From NCBI GenBank assembly GCA_017615835.1, contig JAFZZI010000011.1:1-64000 (forward strand): a stretch of 64,000 bases of DNA. The letters are read 5' to 3'. This DNA comes from Bacteroidaceae bacterium. Its GTDB lineage: Bacteria; Bacteroidota; Bacteroidia; Bacteroidales; Bacteroidaceae. Of the stretch, positions 52,127-61,456 are shown one piece after another. Every line of letters starts with the position of its first letter. Within the stretch, counting starts at the first letter, position 1. The position numbers and the translations under genes are program-made. The notes below the pieces were generated by a model. The model was not told where the DNA came from. It was given only the letters and a program-made list of their open reading frames with translations, and searched no databases.

Positions 52127-52816
52127 ATGAAGAAGTATTTGGCAGAAATGGTTGGAACCATGGTGCTGGTTCTGATGGGTTGTGGTGTGGCTGTCAGCCT
52201 CAACTGCAGTTCGGTGTGTGACCTTGTGACGGCTAATGCCGCGACGGTAATCGGTACGTCGATGGCTTTCGGTTTGGCGGTAGTGGCCATGGCTTATGCC
52301 ATCGGCGGAATAAGTGGCTGCCACATTAATCCGGCAATCACCTTTGGTGTATGGCTTAGCGGGCGTATGAGCGGCAAGGATGCTGTAATGTATGTGATTT
52401 TCCAGATCATCGGTGCTGTTATCGGTGCGGCAATTCTGTTTGCCCTTCAACCACAGTCTGGCCTTGGTGCCAACGGTTTGCAGCCTGGCATCAGCACATG
52501 GACGGGTTTCCTGGCAGAGGTCGTGTTTACATGTGTTTTTGTACTCGTCGTTCTGGGAACTACCGATTCCGAGAAGGGTGCAGGTAACTTTGCAGGACTT
52601 GCAATAGGCCTGTCACTCGTGCTTGTTCATCTGGTCTGCATACGTTACACAGGAACAAGCGTTAATCCGGCCCGTTCTATCGGCCCGGCTATCTTCAAGG
52701 GTGGGGAAGCCCTGAAGCAGTTATGGATCTTCATATTGGCTCCACTTGCAGGAGCTGCACTGTCAGCGCTTATCTGGAAGTGCATTGGAGGAAAATGTAA
52801 CTGTGAGAAAAAATAA
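52127..52816 (+). CDS. aqpZ: Aquaporin Z-type water channel
   Basis: A 229-aa MIP-family channel with six helices and both NPA motifs: SGCHINPAITFG (about 66) and TGTSVNPARSIGPA (about 186). The His in VLVHLVCI and the Arg after the second NPA match the narrow selectivity filter of water-specific AqpZ, not glycerol facilitators. Monocistronic, between two terminators. Confidence 0.94.
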   Translation: MKKYLAEMVGTMVLVLMGCGVAVSLNCSSVCDLVTANAATVIGTSMAFGLAVVAMAYAIGGISGCHINPAITFGVWLSGRMSGKDAVMYVIFQIIGAVIGAAILFALQPQSGLGANGLQPGISTWTGFLAEVVFTCVFVLVVLGTTDSEKGAGNFAGLAIGLSLVLVHLVCIRYTGTSVNPARSIGPAIFKGGEALKQLWIFILAPLAGAALSALIWKCIGGKCNCEKK

Positions 52817-52840
52817 ATGACGTTGTTATTACTTGTTATG

Positions 52841-52871
52841 AAGACCCTGCCGATATCGGCAGGGTCTTTGC
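52841..52871 (+). terminator. Terminator of aqpZ
   Basis: Perfect palindrome AAGACCCTGCCG/CGGCAGGGTCTT followed by TTGCTTTC. Nearly symmetrical, so likely active in both directions. Confidence 0.8.
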
Positions 52872-52989
52872 TTTCATTGTCGTTATTATTAATGGTGTTT
52901 GTTTTTTCGAACTGTTTTTTTCCTCTTTTCAGGAAAAATGTTGCCGATAATGCCTAATTTTGGAAACGTTATTTTTATACTGCTGGAAT

Positions 52990-53976
52990 ATGAACAAGTG
53001 GGACTATTTCAACCAAAAGCTTCAGAAGGATTTTTTCAGATATACAATTCTGTGTCATGATGGTCTGACTGCTGGCGAGATTGCATCATCGCTCGAAATT
53101 ACTGCTCGTGGTGCTGTGGGGGGCAATGATTTGATGCATCTGCTGCGCGAAATGGCCTCTAATGAGAGCCGCCGTATAATTGATGAAGAGTTTTCTTTCG
53201 ACCGGATTAAGAAAAACGGTGCATTCGTGTCCGAAATACCTGAAGGATTTGGGCCGGAACTGGTGACCAAAGTGTCTTGCAGTTTCGAGAGCTATATGCA
53301 GTCGGAAGTGATGGCTGGCCTTGAGCGTAAGGTCGTTAGCCGGCTTATTGGCAGAATAGAGAAGCATGCGTGGCGTTCTGGACTTGCTAATCTTTCAGAG
53401 GGAATTGAAATGTTTATTAAAGCGACCCGAAAAAAAGCTGATGGATATCTTTCTGCAGTTTCTGCATCCGATTGGAAAACCGAGGCCAATTCAGCGATGG
53501 AAAAAGCATCAGGCCGCCGAAACAGAACGGACAACATCATTGAACTTCGCAGCATTTTGCGCGATGCAGCCGTGCAAGAGTGTGACAATGTGTTATACCG
53601 ACACGCTGCTGAATTCTTAAGTTCTGTGGCAGACAGTCCAGTGCTTGCCAATATTAAGACTTATGCAGTAAGAGTAGAGGAACTGGCACATGAGCGACTC
53701 GAGGCGTTGGAAAAACTTCAGGATGATTCTCTGCTCGATGCTGAATACAATAAGATGATTCCGGTTGATTTTTACACACGCAACATTGAAAAAGTAGATG
53801 CATCGAAAGCTTTCTATATGATAATGATGCAGTCATTAGCCCGTAAGGAGAATGAACTGAAAGCAAAGGAATGGCTAGTTGACGGAGAAATAAGGATTTT
53901 TACCAAACAACCACTTGATACTCCTGAAACTGTTATAGATGGAGTCTTGGAGCTAATAAGCCAGTCTCTATTCTGA
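52990..53976 (+). CDS. Unrecognised helical cytosolic protein
   Basis: A 328-aa protein starting MNKWDYFNQKLQKDFFRY; the frame is open to 52960, but this is the more likely start. No signal peptide or membrane segment. It appears mostly alpha-helical and charged, with an early GLTAGEIASSLEI that looks like a possible helix-turn-helix, and long helices such as RVEELAHERLEALEKLQDD. No family was recognised. It stands alone between aqpZ and the convergent methionine sulfoxide reductase gene. Confidence 0.75.
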   Translation: MNKWDYFNQKLQKDFFRYTILCHDGLTAGEIASSLEITARGAVGGNDLMHLLREMASNESRRIIDEEFSFDRIKKNGAFVSEIPEGFGPELVTKVSCSFESYMQSEVMAGLERKVVSRLIGRIEKHAWRSGLANLSEGIEMFIKATRKKADGYLSAVSASDWKTEANSAMEKASGRRNRTDNIIELRSILRDAAVQECDNVLYRHAAEFLSSVADSPVLANIKTYAVRVEELAHERLEALEKLQDDSLLDAEYNKMIPVDFYTRNIEKVDASKAFYMIMMQSLARKENELKAKEWLVDGEIRIFTKQPLDTPETVIDGVLELISQSLF

Positions 53977-54017
53977 GAAGGCGGTGCAAATGCAGGGCAA
54001 TAAAGGGTGACTGATAG

Positions 54018-54458
54018 TCAGATCAGCGTGACTATGGCACCCAGGCATTTGGCATCAATCTCGTCGAATGTTCCAGGTTCGGTGCTGTCTATATCGAGTA
54101 CAGCTATTACTTCTGAATCTCGGAATACCGGTACGACAATTTCGCTCTTTGATTCCGCACTGCATGCTATGTGTCCTGGAAACTTGTGAACGTCGGGTAC
54201 TACTATTGTATTGGCTTGTTGCCATGCAGCGCCGCAAACTCCGTGTCCGCGTTTGATGCGTAGGCATGCAATAGGTCCCTGAAAAGGTCCAACTACAAGG
54301 GTATCGCCGTGCACTATATAAAATCCTGTCCACCAAAAGCCCATCTCCCCATGAATGAGAGCTGACAATGTTGACATTTTAGCAACCATATCGTCTTCGC
54401 CACAAACCAGTTCACGTGCCTCTTGTATTATCGTATTGTACTTTTCCTCTTTAGTCAT
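54018..54458 (-). CDS. Free methionine-(R)-sulfoxide reductase (GAF domain)
   Basis: A 146-aa single GAF-domain enzyme. GEMGFWWTGFYIVHGDTLVVGPFQG and IACLRIKRGHGVCG match the fRMsr (YebR) family. All three conserved Cys are present: those of IACLRI and GVCG, and one in GHIACSAES. It reduces free Met-R-sulfoxide using thioredoxin. The start at 54458 (MTKEEKYN) is chosen from family length; the frame is open to 54527. Confidence 0.9.
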   Translation of the reverse strand: MTKEEKYNTIIQEARELVCGEDDMVAKMSTLSALIHGEMGFWWTGFYIVHGDTLVVGPFQGPIACLRIKRGHGVCGAAWQQANTIVVPDVHKFPGHIACSAESKSEIVVPVFRDSEVIAVLDIDSTEPGTFDEIDAKCLGAIVTLI

Positions 54459-54544
54459 AGTTATTTCTTCTATTGAACAATTTGCGTAAATATAGCAAAT
54501 TAATGTAATATTTTTGTTGTATGTCAAAATGTCGCGAGAACCAG

Positions 54545-54563
54545 CATAATGAATGACATTATG
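54545..54563 (+). promoter_or_regulatory. Inverted repeat upstream of the clpB-like gene
   Basis: CATAATG-AATGA-CATTATG, a perfect 7-bp inverted repeat, 29 nt after a -7-like box TATTTTTG (54509-54516) and 66 nt before the ATG. It is not the CIRCE element. May be an operator or a 5'-leader hairpin. Confidence 0.4.
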
Positions 54564-54628
54564 GCTTGAATTTGGGGCTGGTATTACAGTTGCGGCTTAA
54601 AGGTTGGAATACAAAAACAATAAGCGAT

Positions 54629-56794
54629 ATGAATAACAATAGTTACAACAATTACGCAAACAACCAGCAGTCGGCACTGAACTTGTCGCAGTTTGCTGTG
54701 AATCTGAATGAAAAGGCAAGGGAGGGCAAACTGGATCCTGTCATAGGTCGTGACGATGAGATTCGTCGCGTTCTTCAGATTTTGAGCAGACGTACAAAAA
54801 ACAATCCTATACTGATAGGAGAACCGGGAACCGGCAAGACGGCAATAATAGAGGGTTTGGCGCAAAGAATCTATAGGGGCGATGTTCCCGAGAATCTCCG
54901 CTCCAAGACTATCTATTCGCTAGATATGGGTGCTCTTGTCGCAGGTGCAAAGTATAAGGGTGAGTTTGAGGAGAGATTGAAAGGTGTAGTGAATGAGGTA
55001 ATCTCCAGTAATGGCAACTTCATTCTGTTTATCGACGAGATTCATACTCTGGTGGGGGCAGGGGCAGGAGAAGGTGCCATGGATGCTGCCAATATTCTGA
55101 AACCTGCATTGGCGCGAGGTGACTTGAAGGCAATAGGTGCTACTACTCTTAACGAATATCAGAAGTACTTCGAAAAAGACAAGGCTCTGGAACGCCGTTT
55201 TCAGATGGTTATGGTTGATGAGCCTGATGTTCCAAGTTCTATATCAATTCTGCGTGGCCTTAAAGAGAAATATGAAAACCATCACAAGGTCCGTATTATG
55301 GATGAAGCGGTAATAGCAGCAGTCGAATTGTCTAACAGGTACATAACCGAGCGTTTTCTCCCTGACAAGGCCATTGACTTGATGGATGAGGCTGCAGCCA
55401 AGTTGAGGATGGAGCGTGATTCGATTCCTGAGGAACTGGACGAAATAAGCCGCAGACTGAAACAGTTGGAGATTGAGCGGGCTGCAATCCGCAGGGAAAA
55501 CGACAAACTCAAGCTTGAACAGTTGGGAGCAGAGATAGAACGTCTTCAAGGTGAAGAAAAGTCTATGAGGGCAAAATGGGAGGAAGAGAGACGTTATGTA
55601 AATTCGATTCAACAGGATAAGCTGCAAATGGAGCAACTTAAGGTCGAGGCTGACAATGCTGAACGTGCCGGTGACTACGGCCGTGTGGCTGAGATAAGGT
55701 ATGGCAAACTGAAGGATCTTGAAAAACATATTGTGGAGACTCAGCAGAAATTGCATTCCGAACAGGGAGGAAAAGCATTGGTTAAAGAGGAGGTAACCGC
55801 TGACGATATTGCAGATGTAGTCTCTAGATGGACAGGAATACCAGTAAATCGTATGATGCAGAGCGAACGAGAGAAGTTGCTGCATCTTGAGGACGAACTG
55901 CGCAAACGTGTCGTCGGTCAGGACGAGGCGATATGTGCGGTAGCAAATGCAGTACGAAGAAGTCGTGCAGGTTTGCAGGATCCAAAACGTCCCATAGGGT
56001 CATTTCTTTTTCTTGGAACTACAGGTGTCGGCAAGACGGAACTTGCAAAGGCACTGGCCGAGTACCTGTTCAACGACGAGAGGCTGATGACTCGAATTGA
56101 CATGAGTGAGTATCAGGAAAAGTTTTCTGTGACAAGGCTTATCGGAGCACCTCCAGGATATGTGGGTTACGATGAAGGTGGACAACTTACCGAGGCTGTT
56201 CGACGCAAGCCTTACTCGGTGGTGCTGTTTGATGAAATAGAAAAGGCTCATCCTGATGTATTCAATGTACTTCTACAGGTTCTCGATGATGGCCGTCTTA
56301 CCGACAACAAGGGGCGAGTGGTGAACTTTAAGAATACAATAATAATCATGACCAGCAATCTGGGCAGTCAGTACATTCGCGAACGTTCGGAAAAGTTCAA
56401 TGAATCGAACCATGATGAATGGCTCGCTGAAACAAGACACGAACTGATGCAGATGTTGCGTCAAACCATCAGACCAGAGTTCCTTAACAGGATTGACGAA
56501 ACAGTGCTGTTTATGCCGTTAGGTCATGATGAGATACGTCGGATTGTGCGCTTGCAGGTTGATTCGGTACGTGGAATGCTGGCTGACAATGGAATAAGTC
56601 TGGAGTTAGATGACGATGCACTGGATTTAATCGCTGCAGAAGGTTTTGATCCTGAGTTCGGTGCAAGGCCTGTCAAGCGTGCAGTACAGACATTGTTGCT
56701 GAATCGGCTCTCGTCAGAGATCCTGGCTGGAAAGATTGACAACTTACATCCTGTGAAAGTATCTGTCAAGGATGGCTCACTTCATTTTGAATGA
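54629..56794 (+). CDS. ClpB-like AAA+ disaggregase lacking the N-terminal domain
   Basis: A 721-aa Hsp100 ATPase. The N-terminus is a short Asn/Gln-rich stretch ([14 protein letters not shown]) followed directly by the first AAA+ module (Walker [14 protein letters not shown], about 80). The coiled-coil middle domain (about 285-410) and second AAA+ module ([18 protein letters not shown], about 480) are complete. The usual Clp_N domain (about 145 aa) is missing, as in the short ClpB isoform. There is no ClpP-binding IGF-type loop visible, favouring disaggregation over proteolysis. Confidence 0.88.
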   Translation: MNNNSYNNYANNQQSALNLSQFAVNLNEKAREGKLDPVIGRDDEIRRVLQILSRRTKNNPILIGEPGTGKTAIIEGLAQRIYRGDVPENLRSKTIYSLDMGALVAGAKYKGEFEERLKGVVNEVISSNGNFILFIDEIHTLVGAGAGEGAMDAANILKPALARGDLKAIGATTLNEYQKYFEKDKALERRFQMVMVDEPDVPSSISILRGLKEKYENHHKVRIMDEAVIAAVELSNRYITERFLPDKAIDLMDEAAAKLRMERDSIPEELDEISRRLKQLEIERAAIRRENDKLKLEQLGAEIERLQGEEKSMRAKWEEERRYVNSIQQDKLQMEQLKVEADNAERAGDYGRVAEIRYGKLKDLEKHIVETQQKLHSEQGGKALVKEEVTADDIADVVSRWTGIPVNRMMQSEREKLLHLEDELRKRVVGQDEAICAVANAVRRSRAGLQDPKRPIGSFLFLGTTGVGKTELAKALAEYLFNDERLMTRIDMSEYQEKFSVTRLIGAPPGYVGYDEGGQLTEAVRRKPYSVVLFDEIEKAHPDVFNVLLQVLDDGRLTDNKGRVVNFKNTIIIMTSNLGSQYIRERSEKFNESNHDEWLAETRHELMQMLRQTIRPEFLNRIDETVLFMPLGHDEIRRIVRLQVDSVRGMLADNGISLELDDDALDLIAAEGFDPEFGARPVKRAVQTLLLNRLSSEILAGKIDNLHPVKVSVKDGSLHFE

Positions 56795-56813
56795 CAACGA
56801 TATGAAAAATGTC

Positions 56814-56852
56814 AAGGTCAGGGTTTGCCAATGCAGATTCTGACCTTTTTTC
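56814..56852 (+). terminator. Terminator between the clpB-like gene and the 2-epimerase gene
   Basis: Stem AAGGTCAG/CTGACCTT, 18-nt loop, followed by a T-run on the plus strand; the end of the T-run touches the epimerase stop codon. Confidence 0.75.
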
Positions 56853-58050
56853 AGAATAGTCGGTTGAGCAACTCAAACCCCATACGGGTGCTGTGGTATG
56901 GACAATTCCATACGCTGACTTTCATGTCCCCGGCCAATGGCGTGCCGTCTGCATTCAGATTCTTGAACCAGTCGCCGTGTATATAGTCAATGAAATGTAG
57001 CTTGATGTATGACCAAACTTTCAATGCAGTATCTATGTATTTAACATCACCTGATATTTGCCAGGCGTTCACGCATCCTATGATGGTCTCGCACTGTGCC
57101 CACCATGACAGTCTTTCGCTATAGCCTGAAGAATCTTGCCAGTCACGCATTGCACCGTCTGTCCTAAGTCCTTTATCAAGTGCCTCATCAACCATCCGGA
57201 TTGACTGCTTTCGTATCTGTTCGCTCAAGCTGTCGATTTCCAGGGCGTCTGCCGTTTCGGTCAGAAGCCATGAGGTCTCAATGTCGTGTGAGAACGATTC
57301 CACTGACTTTAGTGATTTCCAATCTTCATTGCAATAGAGTACAAGCTGTCCTGTCTCTTTTGAATACAGTTGGTTCTGAAGAATACTGACTAATTCTGAT
57401 AATGCATCTCGAACCTCCATGTCAGGCCAGATCCTGTATAGAGTCGTGTAGGCTTCCATGATGTGAATGTGTGAATTCATAGTCTTGACCGCGCCATTTA
57501 CGCCATCCACGCCATCTGTGGTCGTAAGGCTGTAGTCGTCCTCAAAGACTTCGTAATAACCCTTCCTGATATTATCGTGAACCTTGTCCTGAAGTGTGCG
57601 GAACAACATTTTGGCAGTTTCTAGACTTTTTGTGTCACCTGTAGCCCTGTAATGTTCGGCAATTCCATAGATTCCGAATGCAGTAGCGTACGATTGTTTT
57701 ATGTTGTTTGATACTGTCCCATCTGGATGGACCGACCAGAATACACCACCGTGCTCATAGTCGATGAAGTGTGACAAGAAGTATTGTCTGGCGCGGTCGG
57801 CTATTTTTCTGTAGCTTTCAAGGCCATACAGTCTGTAAGCGGACGAAAACGTCCAAAGAATCCTAGCATTCAGTACAGACCCCCTGTCTTCTGCGTTTAC
57901 AGGTGTGCCGTCATTACATACTGCACCGTAAAAACCATCGGCGGGGTCACAGACTCGATTCATCCAGAATGGGAGTATGTTATTTCTAAGGTCAAGCAAG
58001 ACCTCAGATCCGATAAGCCGTATCTTATCAGTTACGTTTCCGTCCGTCAT
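56851..58050 (-). CDS. N-acylglucosamine/cellobiose 2-epimerase family protein
   Basis: A 399-aa (alpha/alpha)6-barrel epimerase of the AGE superfamily. LPFWMNRVCDPADGFYGAV, HGGVFWSVHPDGT, ETSWLLTETA and the C-terminal GDWFKNLNADGTP are typical of cellobiose/mannobiose 2-epimerases. It overlaps the upstream mannanase by ATGA. This matches the Bacteroides mannan pathway, in which mannobiose is epimerised to mannosyl-glucose before phosphorolysis. No GH130 phosphorylase is in this window. Confidence 0.87.
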   Translation of the reverse strand: MTDGNVTDKIRLIGSEVLLDLRNNILPFWMNRVCDPADGFYGAVCNDGTPVNAEDRGSVLNARILWTFSSAYRLYGLESYRKIADRARQYFLSHFIDYEHGGVFWSVHPDGTVSNNIKQSYATAFGIYGIAEHYRATGDTKSLETAKMLFRTLQDKVHDNIRKGYYEVFEDDYSLTTTDGVDGVNGAVKTMNSHIHIMEAYTTLYRIWPDMEVRDALSELVSILQNQLYSKETGQLVLYCNEDWKSLKSVESFSHDIETSWLLTETADALEIDSLSEQIRKQSIRMVDEALDKGLRTDGAMRDWQDSSGYSERLSWWAQCETIIGCVNAWQISGDVKYIDTALKVWSYIKLHFIDYIHGDWFKNLNADGTPLAGDMKVSVWNCPYHSTRMGFELLNRLF

Positions 58051-59174
58051 CTCAAATTGTTGATGTCATTCAAAAAAAGGAAGTGTGGATCGTGCTTCAT
58101 CTTCAGCATCGGGTTACCGGGTTCAATCTTTAGTTTGTGGCCAGATGTGCCTTCAACGTATGTGTCTCGCCATGTAAGCAAATACGAAGATTCGTAATCC
58201 GCAAGTAATTCAAGAAGTTCTTCCGTTATAGGACCACACTCTGACAAGGCGTGCAGCTTGTGGCGGTTGCTGGCCAGCCGTACGGTATAGTCAAGGGCTT
58301 GCCTGATATTGCGGTTGAACTCTTCGCCTTGTCCGTACCAGTCGAATGTGAGCATGTCAACATATTCATCACCCGGATATCCTTTCATATATTCTTCAGC
58401 GGAATAAGTCTTATCGGTGTTGTACGCATAGAGAATACTGTGCAGTCCCTTGCTGCGCAGATAGTTTACAGTATAGCGCCACAACGCTGCATACTCATCG
58501 TCCGTGCAGCGCGATTCACCCCACCAGAAGAAGCTGCCAGAGTGCTCGTGCCAAGGACGGAAGATGAACGGAATCGGACGGCCTCTATCATCCTTCAACT
58601 GTATGAAAAAATCTGCTAGCCGGTCAAGCCATGTATTGAACAATGCGTGATGTCTACCTTCGGGAAGGATGCTTCTGACTGCATTCAGACCGTTTGGAGA
58701 CATGTCCCGGACATCCCATGCCGAGCCGGAACCGTTAGGCTGTCCAGTTCCTGTTTCCATTATATAAATTGGGTTGACTGCATGCCAGCTGATGGTGATA
58801 ATGCCATTCATTTTATGGAATAACCTGATACGGGCAGCAATGCTGTCAAAGTTCACTCCATCCAGGCTCTCTTTTTCTCCCAGTTCAATCCACCCCAGTT
58901 CGAAACCCGCAACTGCGGGATAATCACCGGTCAGTTCTCTGGTGTCGGACTTGCCTTCATCGTACCACCAGTGGTACCCATACATAAGGTCGTCCTGATG
59001 CCCGTACATGCAGCCTTCCTTTTGCAGCTTCATCAGGCGTGAGAAGAGTAATCTGGCCTCAAGAGTAGCTTCAGGGTCGGATGGTTGCCACCCGCCAGTA
59101 TCGGAATTGCCACATGAGCAGACTAAACAGACAATAGACAATGCCGCATAATGTAAAAAACATCTGTATGTCAT
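58047..59174 (-). CDS. GH26 beta-mannanase lipoprotein
   Basis: A 375-aa endo-mannanase-type glycosidase. Lipoprotein signal ending LVCSC (Cys about 21). RPWHEHSGSFFWWGE contains the acid/base Glu and ALSECGPI the nucleophile Glu; HQDDLMYGYHWW and WHAVNP are conserved family blocks. The start at 59174 (MTYRCFLH) gives the lipoprotein signal; the frame is open to 59282. Co-transcribed with the 2-epimerase. Confidence 0.92.
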   Translation of the reverse strand: MTYRCFLHYAALSIVCLVCSCGNSDTGGWQPSDPEATLEARLLFSRLMKLQKEGCMYGHQDDLMYGYHWWYDEGKSDTRELTGDYPAVAGFELGWIELGEKESLDGVNFDSIAARIRLFHKMNGIITISWHAVNPIYIMETGTGQPNGSGSAWDVRDMSPNGLNAVRSILPEGRHHALFNTWLDRLADFFIQLKDDRGRPIPFIFRPWHEHSGSFFWWGESRCTDDEYAALWRYTVNYLRSKGLHSILYAYNTDKTYSAEEYMKGYPGDEYVDMLTFDWYGQGEEFNRNIRQALDYTVRLASNRHKLHALSECGPITEELLELLADYESSYLLTWRDTYVEGTSGHKLKIEPGNPMLKMKHDPHFLFLNDINNLR

Positions 59175-59371
59175 ATGAGTAATGTTTTCTGTTAATGACT
59201 CTGCTGTTACATTAAATATGTCGCATGTTATACTGACAGGTGTACCTCCCTCAAAAATAGTTAATAGCAGAGAATAATTCAAGAGTTTGCGAAATGTAAT
59301 TTCAGAAGTTCCTTTGAGTCAGTTTTTATTCTAATTCAAAAAATCCGATTATTTTTGAAAGGAATCTGAAA

Positions 59372-59398
59372 AATCGTTGTCTAAATGTACAAACGATT
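59372..59398 (+). promoter_or_regulatory. Inverted repeat just upstream of the sigma factor gene
   Basis: AATCGTTGT and ACAAACGATT form an inverted repeat (one inserted base) around CTAAATGT, ending 14 nt before the ATG at 59413. It could be an operator, an autoregulatory promoter site, or an mRNA hairpin at the ribosome site. Confidence 0.45.
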
Positions 59399-59412
59399 GT
59401 TTTCCGAGACAA

Positions 59413-59895
59413 ATGAAAGATTTAGAATTAGAGTTCACAAAGATGGTCAGAGAGCACCGTAAGACTATATATTCGGTGTGTTATTTCTTCTCTGACAACC
59501 CGACAGTAGTCGATGACCTTTTCCAAGAGGTGTTGGTTAATCTATGGAAAGGATTTCCTGAGTTCCGGAGCGAGAGCAGTGTCAAGACCTGGATATGGCG
59601 TATCAGTCTTAATACCTGCTGCTCAATTCAGAAAAGGAACAGTCGGAATGTGCCAACCGTTCCGCTTGCCATTGACAGAGATCTGTTCAGCGAACAAGAC
59701 CAGGTAGGCCGCCAGGTCAAGATGCTGTATGACAGGATCAACAAGCTGGAGGTGTTTGACCGGGCAATCATTCTTCTGTGGTTGGAAAGCATGAGTTATG
59801 ATGAGATTGCAGCCATAGTGGGTATTACCCCCCAGGCTGTTACAAGCCGTCTGTTCCGCATTAAGGAGCAGCTCAAATCAATGTCTAACAATTAA
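59413..59895 (+). CDS. ECF-type sigma-70 family RNA polymerase sigma factor
   Basis: A 160-aa two-domain sigma factor. Region 2 includes NPTVVDDLFQEVLVNLWKGF and SSVKTWIWRISLNTC; region 4 includes MSYDEIAAIVGITPQAVTSRLFRIKEQL. The start is the ATG at 59413; the frame upstream uses a TTG. The next gene, 13 nt downstream, encodes a membrane protein that may act as its anti-sigma partner. Regulon unknown. Confidence 0.92.
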   Translation: MKDLELEFTKMVREHRKTIYSVCYFFSDNPTVVDDLFQEVLVNLWKGFPEFRSESSVKTWIWRISLNTCCSIQKRNSRNVPTVPLAIDRDLFSEQDQVGRQVKMLYDRINKLEVFDRAIILLWLESMSYDEIAAIVGITPQAVTSRLFRIKEQLKSMSNN

Positions 59896-59908
59896 AAATG
59901 TTTGTGCT

Positions 59909-60856
59909 ATGTGTAACGAGAATATCAAATTTGACGAGCTTGATGAGTTCAGAGATACATTACAACTGATGGATGAGAAACTGGAGAGCCAGGAGATTGT
60001 AACCCCAGAGCAGATACGTACTGCCACTATGGAAAAAGTGGATATGCTTGAGACTGGAGTAAAGACCACTCTGATATGGGGCTATTTGATTGGATTCCCT
60101 CTTTTGACATTGATTCTTCATCTTTCCAGGGGGCTATCAAATGTTGCTCTGTGGACTGCAGGCATATTCGGATTCATTTCGATTGTGATAAATGCATTCA
60201 TACTGCGAAAGGTAAGCCGCAAAGATTTTGTACAACTTGACCTGTACACCCTGATGACACGTGAGAGAAGGTTTCGCAGAATTTTTCTGGTCAGCGCTGC
60301 ATCGACATTTATATTCTGGATTGTTTATGGATATGTTTTCATAAGTGTGGCATGTGGCATAATCTACACTCTTATGCTGGTGGCAATGGACATTCCCAGA
60401 TTCTACCACAGTTTTATCAGAGCCTATAAGGAGGGTCTGCAGGGAAAACTTGATGAAAGAGACACGCTTTTGGGACGTATTGGAAAGGTTGTGAGAATTG
60501 TACTGCTATTAATCTGTGCGCTGGCACTGCTTATAGGGTTCGTTCTATATGTGATCGGCGCCTTCAAGACTTATCCTGACGAAGGTTTCAATTGGCTGTT
60601 TGTAGCCATGCCTGTAGTATTACTGAGTGGATTTGTAGCTATGGTTCCTCTGATAATTAATAGTATCAGGAATAACAAAGTGAATGGATTACCAACCATC
60701 TCTGTTGTAGCAATAACGGTATGTCTTGTGTTTTATACGGTAATCTTCATACATGATTTTGCGGCCAATAGAGATATCAAGTCTACCTCGACATATCTGT
60801 TCATGTTGATAGTGGCCATTTGGATTATAGATAATGCCTACAGAAACAGACATTAA
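59909..60856 (+). CDS. Membrane protein downstream of the sigma factor, possible anti-sigma factor
   Basis: A 315-aa protein with a charged cytosolic N-terminus (about 1-50, NIKFDELDEFRDTLQLMDEKLE) and about seven or eight membrane helices. No anti-sigma domain was recognised. The layout (sigma gene, then a membrane protein with a short helical cytosolic head) is what membrane anti-sigma factors look like, but the many helices are unusual for that role. Shares a bidirectional terminator with tmRNA. Confidence 0.75.
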   Translation: MCNENIKFDELDEFRDTLQLMDEKLESQEIVTPEQIRTATMEKVDMLETGVKTTLIWGYLIGFPLLTLILHLSRGLSNVALWTAGIFGFISIVINAFILRKVSRKDFVQLDLYTLMTRERRFRRIFLVSAASTFIFWIVYGYVFISVACGIIYTLMLVAMDIPRFYHSFIRAYKEGLQGKLDERDTLLGRIGKVVRIVLLLICALALLIGFVLYVIGAFKTYPDEGFNWLFVAMPVVLLSGFVAMVPLIINSIRNNKVNGLPTISVVAITVCLVFYTVIFIHDFAANRDIKSTSTYLFMLIVAIWIIDNAYRNRH

Positions 60857-60879
60857 GCTGTTATCTTAAACTGAGTTTA

Positions 60880-60919
60880 AAAAGCCAAACCGCCCTGCAC
60901 TATGAGCGGTTTGGCTTTT
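60880..60919. terminator. Bidirectional terminator between the membrane protein gene and tmRNA
   Basis: 14-bp perfect stem AAAAGCCAAACCGC/GCGGTTTGGCTTTT with a 12-nt loop. A-run and T-run on the two sides allow it to serve both converging transcripts. Confidence 0.85.
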
Positions 60920-60921
60920 CG

Positions 60922-61314
60922 TGGAGCTGGAGGGAGTCGAACCCTCGTCCAAACGGGGAAACCATACGCTTTCTACAGGCTTATCTCCGTTTTGGTTTTC
61001 GTGGACAGATATGACCGGAGCCACCTCGTCTGACCCTTATCCCCTAAGTCTTCACCTGAAGAGCGGGGCCGCTTCAGGCTATCTCCGATTTGACTGCACC
61101 ACCATATCGACGAGCTTCGGAGCGAGAGCTTCCGGGTGATGTCTTGTCCCAGCACCTAGTGTCGGGATTAAGCAGATCTACTGTACTTCGATCAAGCAGC
61201 AAGAGCAAAGTTGTTGTTGCCAGATAATTGTCGACTGTCCTTTTATAGTGCTGACTGCCAGTGCACTGCCTGCTTACGTACCATTTCTGCCCGCTGTCAA
61301 AACCAGACAGCCCC
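60922..61314 (-). ncRNA. ssrA: Transfer-messenger RNA (ssrA)
   Basis: The minus-strand 5' end GGGGCTG pairs with 3' CAGCTCC, the T-arm reads CGAGG GTTCGACT CCCTC, and the 5' part continues TCTGGTTTTGACAGCG, the usual tmRNA start. The tag frame ends with codons for NNNFALAA and TGA near 61199-61225; with a GGC resume codon the tag would be GNNNFALAA. About 393 nt. Rescues stalled ribosomes and marks products for proteolysis. Confidence 0.93.
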
Positions 61315-61340
61315 AATGGAAAATGGTATGAAAACTGCTG

Positions 61341-61369
61341 CAAAGTTAAAGTTTTTTGCAGATGGCAAA
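61341..61369 (-). promoter_or_regulatory. Promoter of tmRNA
   Basis: Minus strand: -7 TAACTTTG (61341-61348) with TTTG at 61366-61369, a 17-nt spacer (slightly short). The start would be about 20 nt before the mature 5' end. Confidence 0.45.
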
Positions 61370-61456
61370 AAACTTTCGCCAAAAAAGCAGATGGTATCCG
61401 TACTCTTTGGCGAAAATGGCTATATTTGCGTAACTACAACTTTTAATGAAAGCTTT

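Noticed and set aside
61211..61456. N-terminal extension of the rubredoxin frame
   Set aside because: The extension runs through tmRNA sequence on the other strand and its promoter; rubredoxin is complete from 61457.
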